Positions 7,070-14,936 of a stretch of 36,277 bases of DNA are shown here, piece after piece (positions within the stretch are counted from its first letter, which is position 1; each line of letters starts with the position of its first letter). The position numbers and the translations under genes were made by a program. The notes below the pieces were generated by a model. The model saw nothing but the letters and a program-made list of their open reading frames with translations. It was not told the origin of the DNA and did no database searches. Source of the stretch: Candidatus Parcubacteria bacterium (GTDB taxonomy: Bacteria > Patescibacteriota > Patescibacteriia > CAIXNZ01). The DNA is taken from NCBI GenBank assembly GCA_026395675.1, contig JAPLYF010000049.1:1-36277 (forward strand), given 5' to 3'.

Positions 7070-9979
7070 ATGAAAAAAGTAATGGTTGTAATCGCGGCTT
7101 TAACCCTGGTCTGCCTTTTGTCTACCCAGGCTTTGGCGCACCAGATTTACATCAAGAAAAATCCAACCAATGAAAGTGGCATTGAATTTGGCGTGGATAA
7201 TGCCAGCGGTTTTGTGCGCTGGCGCGCCATTGCCAAAGGATTAACCAATAACAGTCGGGGCCAAAATACTGGCTGGACAGATACGGGCAATGGCTGGTGG
7301 TATTATGATGTGTCTTCAATTACCCAAAGAGTAATGTGGCGACTGGATGGAATTGCCAACCAGAATTTTGTCATCACCTACTGGGTTTTTAAAAGTGATG
7401 GCACATGGGAATATGGTCCGCAAGTCCAGGTTACTTCTGATCAGATTCTGCCCACTGCCAGCTTTACAAACATTTACAATGGCCAGACCTTCAGCCAAGC
7501 GCAGTTTAATATTTCTGTTTCCTCAAGTGACAATTTGAGCGGCGTTGATTCTATCAGAATCTATGCCGTGGTTCCTAGCGGTAACAGCTTGAGCGGTTGG
7601 ATACCTTCTGGCATTGCCAATCAGTTTTACAAAGAATTTGCCGGCACATCCGTCAGCTATAATTTTTCAGCCCCGGCTGAAGGCAATTATACTTTCACAC
7701 TTTGGGTTAAAGACAAAGCAAGCAATATTGCCTATGAACCAGGCGGCCCAATAACAGTTATTGTTGATTTGCCTGCGCCTATTCCGCCACCACCAGCTCC
7801 ACCCAATGCGCCCAGCAATTTAAATCTGACAATCTCAGGGCAAAATATTATTGCTTCTTGGCAAGATAATTCTAGCGACGAAGACGGCTTTAACCTTTAC
7901 CGCAATGGCAGTTTATTGAAAACTCTGGCAGCGAATTCAACTTCGTTTGTTGACACTGGTTTGCAATATAACCAGAGCTATTGTTACAGCATTTCTGCCT
8001 ACAAAGGCAGCTTAAGCAGTTCTGCGATAGAAAGCTGCGCTACAATACCAGCTCCGCCTGCTCCGGATTATCATTATGCTGACAGCTTTACCTACCCCAT
8101 GTCCTGCGACAAAATCTACAGGATTGAGACCGATGCGCAAATCCCGGTCGGTGCCTGCTTTGACTATCAGCCCTTTTGCTCTCTTTTTTCCTACAGTGAT
8201 GAATGTCATCAGGGCAGCGATTTGAATCTTAAAGGAGTCAATGATTTGGGTGCGCCGGTATATGCCATTGCTAATGCCTTGGTTTGGGACTATGGCTGGA
8301 CTAGTGGCTGGGGAAATTACTTGATCTTAAGAATCCAGGCCTCTGCTGGTAAAAGTTTTAATTTATCGGACGGAACAATCGTTACTGAAATTTTCGTCCT
8401 TTATGGCCACCTTAATGAAATCAAAATCATTAAGGATAATGGTGTGATAATTGAAAAAGCCAATATTGTTAAGCAAGGCACATATGTGGCCAAAGGCTGG
8501 CAAATTGGCACTGTCGGCGACGGCAATGGCAATTTTAGCCCGCATTTGCATTTTGAAATTCGGATCAATGGCTATAGCCAGCTTGGCAATGGTTATTGGC
8601 CGGTATCAGATTTGAATTACCTAAAATATTTCGTGGACCCGATTGAGTTCATTGAAAATAATTGGCTGCCAGCCAATCGAACGCTTCAGATTATGGTGCA
8701 TGGCTATGATCGCCAATCCAGCCGTAAAGTTTTTCTGGATCTTGATCCTGCTTTGTGGCAGCGCCAGGGCAGGCAAACTGATGGTTTGCCTTTGGCAGCT
8801 GTTGGCTTGGCCAACCATATTTGGCTGACAAGTTCAGCAAAAAATACTGCTGCTTCCTGGAATTTTCATGTGCCTCAAAGCGGCGCTTATTCATTATTTC
8901 TGATTATGCCACGCTATTATGGCACGGCCAATAATGTGCTTTATACTGTCTGGCACAGCAGCCAAAAGGTTGCCAGCCCCTATGAAGTGCGTTTGAGCCA
9001 GACCAATAATAATGAGAACAAGAAAATCTATCTGGGCACCTTTGACTACTATCAGGGCTCGCACTACTCAGTTGATGTTGGTAGTTTGACCTCTGATAAT
9101 CCAGCCAAGAATGTAGCGCTTGATAGCCTGATTTTGATCTACGAAGGCGATTTGGGAACAGGCGGCGGTCCAGTTATTCCGCCAGCAGATCCGCCACCGG
9201 ACAATGAAATTAAAACTGTTAATTCAGCCGGTTCCTTAACCTTCAAATACATTGGCGCATATTCAAAGCCAGAATTACACTGCAGCGGAGGAGGCCTGAC
9301 CTGGGGAGATGCGATTTTATCAGGCGGGCTGACAGAAACGACTGTCAGTGTTATTCAATCAGAACAGGTCATCTGCAATATCTTGTTTGAAGACGGAACA
9401 TGGCTGGCTGATTCTCAAGGCCTAAAAATCGGGGAACAGCTTTTGGCTAATGACCAGCTGATTAATGCCACGCTGGATAATGGGCTAGGCGGCAGCAATC
9501 TGGTTTTTAACTTGATTGTTGACGGTCAGATTAAAACCATTAATTCCAGCGGCACCATTAACTTCACTTACGCCGGCACTTATTCCACTCCCGAATTGCA
9601 TTGCAGCGGCGGTGGTCTGGCCTGGGAAAATATAATTTTAACAGGCGGCGCCAAGCAAAATACCGCTACAGTCACTCAGTCAGGTCAAGTCATCTGCAAC
9701 ATCAAGTTTGAAGATGGAAACTGGCTGGCTGACTATTTCGGGCTCATGGCTAATCAGACGCTGTTAGTTGAAAATCAGGAAATTACAACCCTGCAGGATA
9801 ATGGCCTGGGCGGAAAAAACTTGGTTTTTAATCTGCAGCTAAATTCTGCTGCGCCGCCTGTTGGCTGCAGCCTGGATTCTAGCCAAGCAGTCTTTACCTG
9901 GGCAACCTGCCTAAATCTGCTCTTTCTTTTCTCTCCTCTCTTTTTCCTTTTGGCGCGCAAGGTAAGAAAATTTACCTAA
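7070..9979 (+). CDS. Secreted multidomain M23 peptidase, C-terminal membrane anchor
   Basis: 969 residues. Signal peptide 1-23 (MKKVMVVIAALTLVCLLSTQALA), Ig-like N-terminal region, proline-rich linker, an Fn3 domain (about 243-328), an M23/LytM domain with zinc ligands H380 and D384 (HQGSDLNLKG) and HLH at 492-494 (SPHLHFEI), then a region of unknown fold, two tandem ~105-residue repeats (each with ELHCSGGGLxW and DNGLGGxNLVFNL), and a C-terminal hydrophobic segment ending in RKVRKFT. M23 enzymes cut peptidoglycan cross-links or glycine-rich peptides; this one probably acts at the cell surface, on its own wall or a host's. Start chosen by GAGGAG 5 bp upstream. Terminator at 9987. Confidence 0.9.
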   Translation: MKKVMVVIAALTLVCLLSTQALAHQIYIKKNPTNESGIEFGVDNASGFVRWRAIAKGLTNNSRGQNTGWTDTGNGWWYYDVSSITQRVMWRLDGIANQNFVITYWVFKSDGTWEYGPQVQVTSDQILPTASFTNIYNGQTFSQAQFNISVSSSDNLSGVDSIRIYAVVPSGNSLSGWIPSGIANQFYKEFAGTSVSYNFSAPAEGNYTFTLWVKDKASNIAYEPGGPITVIVDLPAPIPPPPAPPNAPSNLNLTISGQNIIASWQDNSSDEDGFNLYRNGSLLKTLAANSTSFVDTGLQYNQSYCYSISAYKGSLSSSAIESCATIPAPPAPDYHYADSFTYPMSCDKIYRIETDAQIPVGACFDYQPFCSLFSYSDECHQGSDLNLKGVNDLGAPVYAIANALVWDYGWTSGWGNYLILRIQASAGKSFNLSDGTIVTEIFVLYGHLNEIKIIKDNGVIIEKANIVKQGTYVAKGWQIGTVGDGNGNFSPHLHFEIRINGYSQLGNGYWPVSDLNYLKYFVDPIEFIENNWLPANRTLQIMVHGYDRQSSRKVFLDLDPALWQRQGRQTDGLPLAAVGLANHIWLTSSAKNTAASWNFHVPQSGAYSLFLIMPRYYGTANNVLYTVWHSSQKVASPYEVRLSQTNNNENKKIYLGTFDYYQGSHYSVDVGSLTSDNPAKNVALDSLILIYEGDLGTGGGPVIPPADPPPDNEIKTVNSAGSLTFKYIGAYSKPELHCSGGGLTWGDAILSGGLTETTVSVIQSEQVICNILFEDGTWLADSQGLKIGEQLLANDQLINATLDNGLGGSNLVFNLIVDGQIKTINSSGTINFTYAGTYSTPELHCSGGGLAWENIILTGGAKQNTATVTQSGQVICNIKFEDGNWLADYFGLMANQTLLVENQEITTLQDNGLGGKNLVFNLQLNSAAPPVGCSLDSSQAVFTWATCLNLLFLFSPLFFLLARKVRKFT

Positions 9980-9986
9980 GCGCAAT

Positions 9987-10020
9987 TGCCCCGGATCTGA
10001 AATGATTCGGGGCATTTTTT
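9987..10020 (+). terminator. Terminator of M23 gene
   Basis: TGCCCCG pairs with CGGGGCA, followed by TTTTTT. Confidence 0.85.
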
Positions 10021-10136
10021 CCACAGATTATACAAAAAACCATCTATATAATTAAAACAGGATTTTGTGCCTAAATTTAGCTCTAAGCCAAGATATTAGT
10101 TAGTAAGTATTAACAGTTTTTCAACTTTAATAATAA

Positions 10137-10164
10137 TTGACTTATTCTATATCTCTGTTAAAAT
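10137..10164 (+). promoter_or_regulatory. Promoter of lipoprotein gene
   Basis: TTGACT (10137-10142), 16 bp, TAAAAT (10159-10164); start codon at 10193. Confidence 0.6.
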
Positions 10165-10192
10165 TAAATTATTAAATAATAAATTAAACTCT

Positions 10193-10972
10193 ATGAAAAT
10201 TTTAAAAATTTCAACATTAATTGTTCTTTTTGCGTTAATCTTGGCCGGCTGTAACGTCAAATTAAATCTCAATTCCAATCTTAACCAAAGCCAGATAAAA
10301 ATTGAACCTAATGCGAACACAAATCAGGGGAATTTGAATGCAAATACGAATCAAAACGCCAATGCCAACCAAAATGCTAATGAGAATGCCAATCAGAATA
10401 TCAACGCAGCACCACAAGCAAAGGCAGAATATGAAATTTCAGCTAGTCCAGAAAAACTGGTGACTGAGATAAAAATTGGCGAGGTTACTTTAAAAGATTT
10501 CAAGGAATTGTGCGGCAATGATGTTATGGTTTATGCTGAACCAAAAAATGGTTTTATTATTTTTCAGGCCTTTAATCCTGGTTCTGATAAGCCAGTCTCA
10601 AGTTTATATTCCTTAGATTTAAATTCAAAGGGCTGCAAGAAACTATCAATCTCCAAAGAACTTTCTGATTTTGGCGCTAGAGTTTTATCGCCAGACCAGA
10701 CCAAATTGGCTTTGGCTTTGGAAACAAATGAAGCCCAAGAATTGAAACTTGTGGACTTAATTAAGGATACGTCAAAGGTTTTAGTCACTTTGCCAGAAGG
10801 GGAGACCTTAAATGGCGGTTATGGCGCTTTATCAAATCATTTTGATCTCAAATGGCTGGATGATAAGACGATTCAATATGCGGTTTATGAAGACACGGTT
10901 AAAAATTATGCTGCCAATGCGCCGGAAAATATTGAAAAAGTTTTACAAGTGAGAGTATTAAAAGTTGAATAA
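10193..10972 (+). CDS. Lipoprotein with Asn-rich linker
   Basis: 259 residues. Type II signal peptide with lipobox LAGC, acylated Cys at position 20. Residues ~22-75 are a low-complexity linker built from NANxN repeats, which would hold the folded C-terminal domain away from the membrane. The remainder (AEYEISASPEKLVTEIKIGEV onward) resembles a beta-propeller-like or WD-type strand pattern (SSLYSLDLNSKGCKKLSI, ARVLSPDQTKLALALE), but I cannot name a family. No Shine-Dalgarno; the start is fixed by the signal peptide. It stands alone with its own promoter. Function unknown. Confidence 0.8.
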   Translation: MKILKISTLIVLFALILAGCNVKLNLNSNLNQSQIKIEPNANTNQGNLNANTNQNANANQNANENANQNINAAPQAKAEYEISASPEKLVTEIKIGEVTLKDFKELCGNDVMVYAEPKNGFIIFQAFNPGSDKPVSSLYSLDLNSKGCKKLSISKELSDFGARVLSPDQTKLALALETNEAQELKLVDLIKDTSKVLVTLPEGETLNGGYGALSNHFDLKWLDDKTIQYAVYEDTVKNYAANAPENIEKVLQVRVLKVE

Positions 10973-10990
10973 ATATAAATTAAATATTCG

Positions 10991-11019
10991 GCCGCCGCCC
11001 CGCGCCGCGGGGCGGCGGC
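10991..11019. repeat. Very GC-rich perfect palindrome
   Basis: GCCGCCGCCCCGCG / CGCGGGGCGGCGGC arms around one central C; 29 bp of pure G and C in an AT-rich stretch, with no T tract. It may still help end the lipoprotein transcript. Confidence 0.7.
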
Positions 11020-11039
11020 TATTAATTTTGAGTATGGTC

Positions 11040-11068
11040 TTGACAAAAAATAATTTTTATGCTAAAAT
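11040..11068 (+). promoter_or_regulatory. Promoter of PQ-loop gene
   Basis: TTGACA (11040-11045), 17 bp, TAAAAT (11063-11068), with TGC directly before the -10 (extended -10). Confidence 0.75.
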
Positions 11069-11110
11069 TTATTATTAACCTTAACACTTCTTTGAAATCA
11101 GGAGGAAATC

Positions 11111-11386
11111 ATGAAAGTTTCTAAAAATGCTTTAGCTGATAAGCTAGTGTATATGACAAGCTTTGTCATCCCTTTGATTTTCCTGCCGCAAATCTATGTT
11201 TTGGTCCAAAGCAAAACTACGGCAGGTATATCTCTTCTAATGCTGATTTTTTCAGCTCTGGTTCAGGCAATCTACTTATTTAAAGCAATTGTCAGCCATC
11301 AGCGAGCTCTAACTGTTTCAGTGCTATCCAGTCTTATCCCGCTTAATGGCGTAATAATACTGGTTATTTACTATCGTTATTTCTAA
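11111..11386 (+). CDS. PQ-loop / SemiSWEET-like small membrane protein
   Basis: 91 residues with three hydrophobic segments. A PQ motif (FLPQIYVLVQSKTTAGIS) follows the first helix, then ISLLMLIFSALVQAIYLFKAI and a third helix near the C-terminus. Size and layout match bacterial SemiSWEET transporters, which dimerise to move sugars or related small solutes; the substrate here is unknown. A strong AGGAGG lies 5 bp before the ATG, with its own promoter (11040-11068) and a terminator overlapping the stop codon, so it is a single-gene unit. Confidence 0.75.
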   Translation: MKVSKNALADKLVYMTSFVIPLIFLPQIYVLVQSKTTAGISLLMLIFSALVQAIYLFKAIVSHQRALTVSVLSSLIPLNGVIILVIYYRYF

Positions 11387-11408
11387 AAGCCCTTTGTTGG
11401 GCTTTTTT
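11385..11408 (+). terminator. Terminator of PQ-loop gene
   Basis: AAAAGCCC / GGGC TTTTTT, starting inside the stop codon. Confidence 0.8.
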
Positions 11409-11524
11409 GTTTAGGCAAATATTGCATTCCGTGGCGGCTTTCCCCATAAAAAAATCTCAATCAATGACTGGGATTTTGGTTTTATAGGATTGACGTAAAA
11501 ATAAATTCGTGCTAAGATTGGCTA

Positions 11525-11553
11525 TTGTTTGAATGCATAAATTATGCTATAAT
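11525..11553 (+). promoter_or_regulatory. Promoter of gene at 11571
   Basis: TTGTTT (11525-11530), 17 bp, TATAAT (11548-11553) with TGC before it. The ATG follows 17 bp later, so the leader is short. Confidence 0.65.
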
Positions 11554-11570
11554 TTTAATAATTATTTTTT

Positions 11571-12137
11571 ATGGAAAAAGTCGATTATAATATTGAATAC
11601 GCTCACATTTATGCTGATGAGGTTTTTCAGCAGGAACATATTGACAGCCTGAATGTTTTGGAATTAATTTTGCGCATTTTAAAAAATGACAACAAAAGCT
11701 ACAATTTGAATATTTTAATTGACGAATACCATCCGGAAACAAAAAGTCTAGATATTGATGATTTTTTAAGTAAATTGAAATTCCGTGGCTACACGCCTGA
11801 TCATTTATATTTAGAGTCAGAATTGCATAAAGATGTGAATTTACTCCTGGAGAATTTAACTAATGAAAAATGCTTGCGAGATTACGAGCGTTATTTTCAA
11901 AGAACTGGCAAATCGCCATGCTCATTTTTAGTCGCCAATTGGTATTTAAAAAGATTGGGTGTTTTACCTGTTGGCAATCTCAAAAAATTATCTAATGAAG
12001 AAAAACCCTTTTTGGGCAATAAAATAATAAATATTTTGGATAGAAAATATAAGCCCAATGAAGACAAAGCTTTAGAGCTGATAAAAAATAGCAAATTTGA
12101 GCACCTCTTAGATAATATAATTTATTATTATTACTAA
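11571..12137 (+). CDS. Conserved-looking protein of unknown function
   Basis: 188 residues, soluble, no signal peptide; I do not recognise it. Features: an acidic N-terminus (MEKVDYNIEYAHIYADEVF), LNVLELILRILKNDNKSYNLNI, a central HDRxx-free stretch with LESELHKDVNLLLENL, the aromatic-rich RDYERYFQRTGKSPCSFLVANWYLKRLG, and a C-terminal YYYY. The SCSFLVANWYLxRLG type pattern suggests a folded alpha-helical protein. It has its own promoter, no Shine-Dalgarno, and a shared bidirectional terminator with the convergent radical SAM gene. Confidence 0.65.
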   Translation: MEKVDYNIEYAHIYADEVFQQEHIDSLNVLELILRILKNDNKSYNLNILIDEYHPETKSLDIDDFLSKLKFRGYTPDHLYLESELHKDVNLLLENLTNEKCLRDYERYFQRTGKSPCSFLVANWYLKRLGVLPVGNLKKLSNEEKPFLGNKIINILDRKYKPNEDKALELIKNSKFEHLLDNIIYYYY

Positions 12138-12145
12138 ATAAAAAG

Positions 12146-12180
12146 AAAAAAGGCCCGTCTTATGAAAAGGCGGGTCTTTT
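12146..12180. terminator. Bidirectional terminator
   Basis: AAAAGGCCCG pairs with CGGGTCTTTT; T runs on either strand serve the convergent genes at 11571 (+) and 12189 (-). Confidence 0.8.
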
Positions 12181-12188
12181 AAATTTTG

Positions 12189-13127
12189 TTATTTTTTGCA
12201 GGCGCAATTTAAGCCAGTAAAAATTGTTGGGTCTTGAGTCTGGCGATAATGCTCAATTGCCACCAATATTTCATGATCGCATTCGCCGCAATTATGAGGC
12301 TTGGCAATCGGCGGCGGATCGTCGTCAAATGAGCCAATGCGCACCGGGCCAAGATGTGCTGTCCTTTGAATTACTTCAATGATGCTCCAGAGTGTTGGCG
12401 GTTGGAATTCACCGCTCTGGTAAAGTTCATGAAGCAATGTCCCTTCCTGGACAAAGGCGCAGGACAGAGAAACTTCATCCACGCCAACCTGGAAGCAATA
12501 TTCAATGCTTTTGACAGCATCTTCAATTGCTTCTTTTTCATTGAGGCAATGGGGCTTAAGAAAAACATAGGCAAAGGTCTGAAAGCCGAAGACCTTACAA
12601 AGCTTGACCGCATTTTCAAATGTTGCTTTGGTTAAACCCTTATGTAGGCATTCATTTCTGACTTTGTCATCAGCTGATTCCAGGCCTAAAGCGATTTCTA
12701 GCTCTTTGTTGCCAATGGCATTTTTGTAAAGTTGGAGCTTTGCTTCAGTCACGAATTCTGCCCGGCTTTCCACCATTATTTTTTTAATGGTCGGATGTCG
12801 GCGCACGAAGTTTAGAATGGCCAGCTGAGTTTTTAGCGGAATTTCTTTGTCGCTCAAGAAACTGCCGCCGTTGTAGATGACCATGATTTCAGGTCTGGCT
12901 TTGCGAATCAGGAATCTTGCCCACAGGAAAATTAGCATGAAAACAAAGTGCGGATAGAGCTTGCCGCCAAAAGTGTACTTGTAAGTGGACTGGTTAAAGC
13001 CGCACATGGTGCAGCCGCCAGTTTTTTTATACCACTCGCAGCCAGCGCCCGGCAGTTCCAGCACCCAGCGGTCAACTAATTTTTGCCAAAATGGCTCAAA
13101 GACCTTATCAATGAACGAAAAATCCAT
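12189..13127 (-). CDS. Radical SAM protein, COG1244 / RaSEA-like
   Basis: 312 residues. Cluster cysteines C30-x8-C39-x2-C42 (GCEWYKKTGGCTMCGFN), wider than the canonical CxxxCxxC and matching the COG1244 family, whose archaeal members (RaSEA) work in archaeosine tRNA modification. Other family marks: YNGGSFLS, ESRAEFV, ALGLESADDKVRNECLHKG and C-terminal Cys motifs NCGECD and NCACKK. The bacterial role is not established; tRNA or another substrate is possible. AGGAGGT lies 6 bp before the ATG and a strong promoter is upstream (13166-13194). Monocistronic and divergent from the gene at 13293. Confidence 0.8.
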   Translation of the reverse strand: MDFSFIDKVFEPFWQKLVDRWVLELPGAGCEWYKKTGGCTMCGFNQSTYKYTFGGKLYPHFVFMLIFLWARFLIRKARPEIMVIYNGGSFLSDKEIPLKTQLAILNFVRRHPTIKKIMVESRAEFVTEAKLQLYKNAIGNKELEIALGLESADDKVRNECLHKGLTKATFENAVKLCKVFGFQTFAYVFLKPHCLNEKEAIEDAVKSIEYCFQVGVDEVSLSCAFVQEGTLLHELYQSGEFQPPTLWSIIEVIQRTAHLGPVRIGSFDDDPPPIAKPHNCGECDHEILVAIEHYRQTQDPTIFTGLNCACKK

Positions 13128-13165
13128 TTGAGGACCTCCTTGTTATTGGATTTAATGATTAATTT

Positions 13166-13194
13166 AGAATAGCGCTAAAGGAGCTGAAAGTCAA
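13166..13194 (-). promoter_or_regulatory. Promoter of radical SAM gene
   Basis: On the minus strand TTGACT (13194-13189), 17 bp, TATTCT (13171-13166). Confidence 0.7.
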
Positions 13195-13292
13195 GGGTTG
13201 AGCAGATTGATTAAAATTACACATGCTTGCATTTATTTTTTTAAAATGATATTTTAAAATAAATATTTTGAACATTCTAATAAGGAGGAAAA

Positions 13293-13739
13293 ATGAAAAA
13301 AAAGTTGATTCTGTATATTGTTTGTTTTTCACTGGCTTTGCTGGCAGGTGAGCAAAATGTTCCGAGTAATGAGCTCGAAGAACAAATTTTGTCATACAAA
13401 TCAGTAGGCATAGTTATCTCAAAGGAAGAATATTGTCAGGATTATCTGGCATATGCTTCTCAAAGAGAATATTTTCATTGCGGTTTAGCTTCAGAACCGG
13501 ATGATTGCCATGCCTATGTGATAAGGATGCTAAAATTATGTTTAAAAGTGCAAGGATTGAAGCCAAGCGATGAAAATGTAAAAGGAGTCCTGGCAAAGTT
13601 CCTTAATGAAGACCTCTTCTGTGAATTTTTGCAAAAGAAAATTAAAGAGGTCAACTCTGAATCTGATAACGATGCTATTAACCTTTTAAAATCGCAATTT
13701 GAGATTGCAATGAAAAAAAAGGTTAATTGCGCAAAATAA
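13293..13739 (+). CDS. Secreted Cys-containing protein, unknown
   Basis: 148 residues with a clear signal peptide (MKKKLILYIVCFSLALLAGE; no lipobox Cys). The mature part is helical and carries six cysteines, in EEYCQDY, YFHCGL, PDDCHAY, LKLCLKV, DLFCEFL and the C-terminal VNCAK, so three disulfides are possible after export. No family recognised. Strong TAAGGAGG 7 bp before the ATG. It ends with its own terminator. It lies between a radical SAM gene and a membrane HEXXH gene; a link with the RiPP genes 1 kb downstream is possible but unproven. Confidence 0.75.
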   Translation: MKKKLILYIVCFSLALLAGEQNVPSNELEEQILSYKSVGIVISKEEYCQDYLAYASQREYFHCGLASEPDDCHAYVIRMLKLCLKVQGLKPSDENVKGVLAKFLNEDLFCEFLQKKIKEVNSESDNDAINLLKSQFEIAMKKKVNCAK

Positions 13740-13746
13740 ATAAATT

Positions 13747-13774
13747 TACCCTGATAATTTCAGGGTATTTTTTT
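13747..13774 (+). terminator. Terminator of secreted protein gene
   Basis: TACCCTG (13747-13753) / CAGGGTA (13761-13767) then seven T. Confidence 0.85.
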
Positions 13775-13783
13775 ATACAACTA

Positions 13784-13812
13784 TTGACTAGGCCAAAAAT
13801 TTATGCTATTAT
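13784..13812 (+). promoter_or_regulatory. Promoter of HEXXH gene
   Basis: TTGACT (13784-13789), 17 bp, TATTAT (13807-13812), with TGC immediately before the -10. Confidence 0.75.
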
Positions 13813-13852
13813 GACTTATTAAAATTTGCACCTTGAAAGGAGGTGAAAACAA

Positions 13853-14647
13853 GTGAAAAAGAAGCAGATGCTAAAGAAAAATTTGGCAAAGCATTCTAAA
13901 TCGCAGAATTTTTCTTCTGCTACCAATTCCAGACAAATACAGAAAACCCTGCGTAAAACAAGAGTCAAGCATTTGTGGGCTATTGTTATAGGCATACTTA
14001 CAATCGGCATTATTGCCGCAATTATTATGATTTCAAATAAGCAGGCGAACAAAGCAAGAGCCTATACTAAATTGCCACTGGAAGGCCAGGCCGCAGTTAA
14101 TAGATTCATGCAATTGCTTGCCATACTGCCTGATGATAATGCGCGCAATAACCTTCTGGAGCTGATAAACCATAAGGGTCTGAAAGTATCTCTCTATCGG
14201 AGTGGTGCAATGCAATTTGACGCCAAGAGAGGCAAAATAGATTTTAATCCAGTGATATTTTCTAAACCCGATGGTTATACCTGGGCATACCTAGTGCATG
14301 AAAACAGGCATATCGAGGATTGGCTTGGTAAGCATGAATCTGGCAAGATGTATGCCCCTTGCGAATTGGAACGCTACGCTTCGTATGAATGCAAGATAGA
14401 ATACTGGGCTGCTGAATACCGCGCTTCTTTGCAGCAGGCAATTTTTCTTAAGCAACATAATTTGGTATGGACGATGCCAGCGGGGCCATTTGTAAACAAC
14501 CGCTTAATTTTTGAGAAATATAGCAGCCAAATGGCCGCCCTCATTTTTGTAAAGGAAAATTACTACGCAGATAAATCGTATTCTCCCGATCTGCTGGCAG
14601 TTTTTCCTGAATTCTATAATAAAAAGCTGGCTGAAATAAGCCAGTGA
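13853..14647 (+). CDS. Membrane-anchored HEXXH protein, putative metallopeptidase
   Basis: 264 residues, GTG start placed by AGGAGGTG 8 bp upstream. A basic cytoplasmic N-terminus (1-38) and one membrane helix (about 41-60) leave the bulk outside. Residues 149-153 are HENRH, an HEXXH zinc motif within AYLVHENRHIEDWLG, followed 20-35 residues later by a glutamate-rich helix (ELERYASYECKIEYWAAEY) that could give the third ligand as in gluzincins. The family is not recognised, so peptidase activity is inference. It has its own promoter and terminator and lies just upstream of the RiPP locus, where a surface protease could remove a leader or process the product. Confidence 0.65.
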   Translation: MKKKQMLKKNLAKHSKSQNFSSATNSRQIQKTLRKTRVKHLWAIVIGILTIGIIAAIIMISNKQANKARAYTKLPLEGQAAVNRFMQLLAILPDDNARNNLLELINHKGLKVSLYRSGAMQFDAKRGKIDFNPVIFSKPDGYTWAYLVHENRHIEDWLGKHESGKMYAPCELERYASYECKIEYWAAEYRASLQQAIFLKQHNLVWTMPAGPFVNNRLIFEKYSSQMAALIFVKENYYADKSYSPDLLAVFPEFYNKKLAEISQ

Positions 14648-14653
14648 AAATTT

Positions 14654-14685
14654 AAAAGCACTGATTGCAAAATTAGTGCTTTTTT
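14654..14685 (+). terminator. Terminator of HEXXH gene
   Basis: AAAAGCACT pairs with AGTGCTTTT, followed by T run. 14686-14936 has no gene, only the next promoter. Confidence 0.85.
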
Positions 14686-14870
14686 ATCCCCAGAAAAATT
14701 ATGGCCTTGTTATAAAATTATAACACTTTTTAAATTAGATGATTTATCCTATAATTATTCAAAATTTTGAGTTAATAAAAGTTTTCATCTAAGGACTTTT
14801 AACGGAAATTTATAATAAAAACGTTTTACATTTAATAGGTTAGAGTTATGATAATGTTATAGCATGTCCA

Positions 14871-14899
14871 TTGACATTTGACAGTAGTTTTGCTAAGTT
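14871..14899 (+). promoter_or_regulatory. Promoter of RiPP operon
   Basis: TTGACA (14871-14876), 17 bp, TAAGTT (14894-14899) with TGC before the -10. An inverted repeat ATGTCCA (14865-14871) / TGGACAT (14912-14918) brackets it and could be an operator, though a 7-bp match may be chance. Confidence 0.7.
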
Positions 14900-14936
14900 A
14901 AAGTATTAAATTGGACATTGAAAAGAAAGGAGAAAG

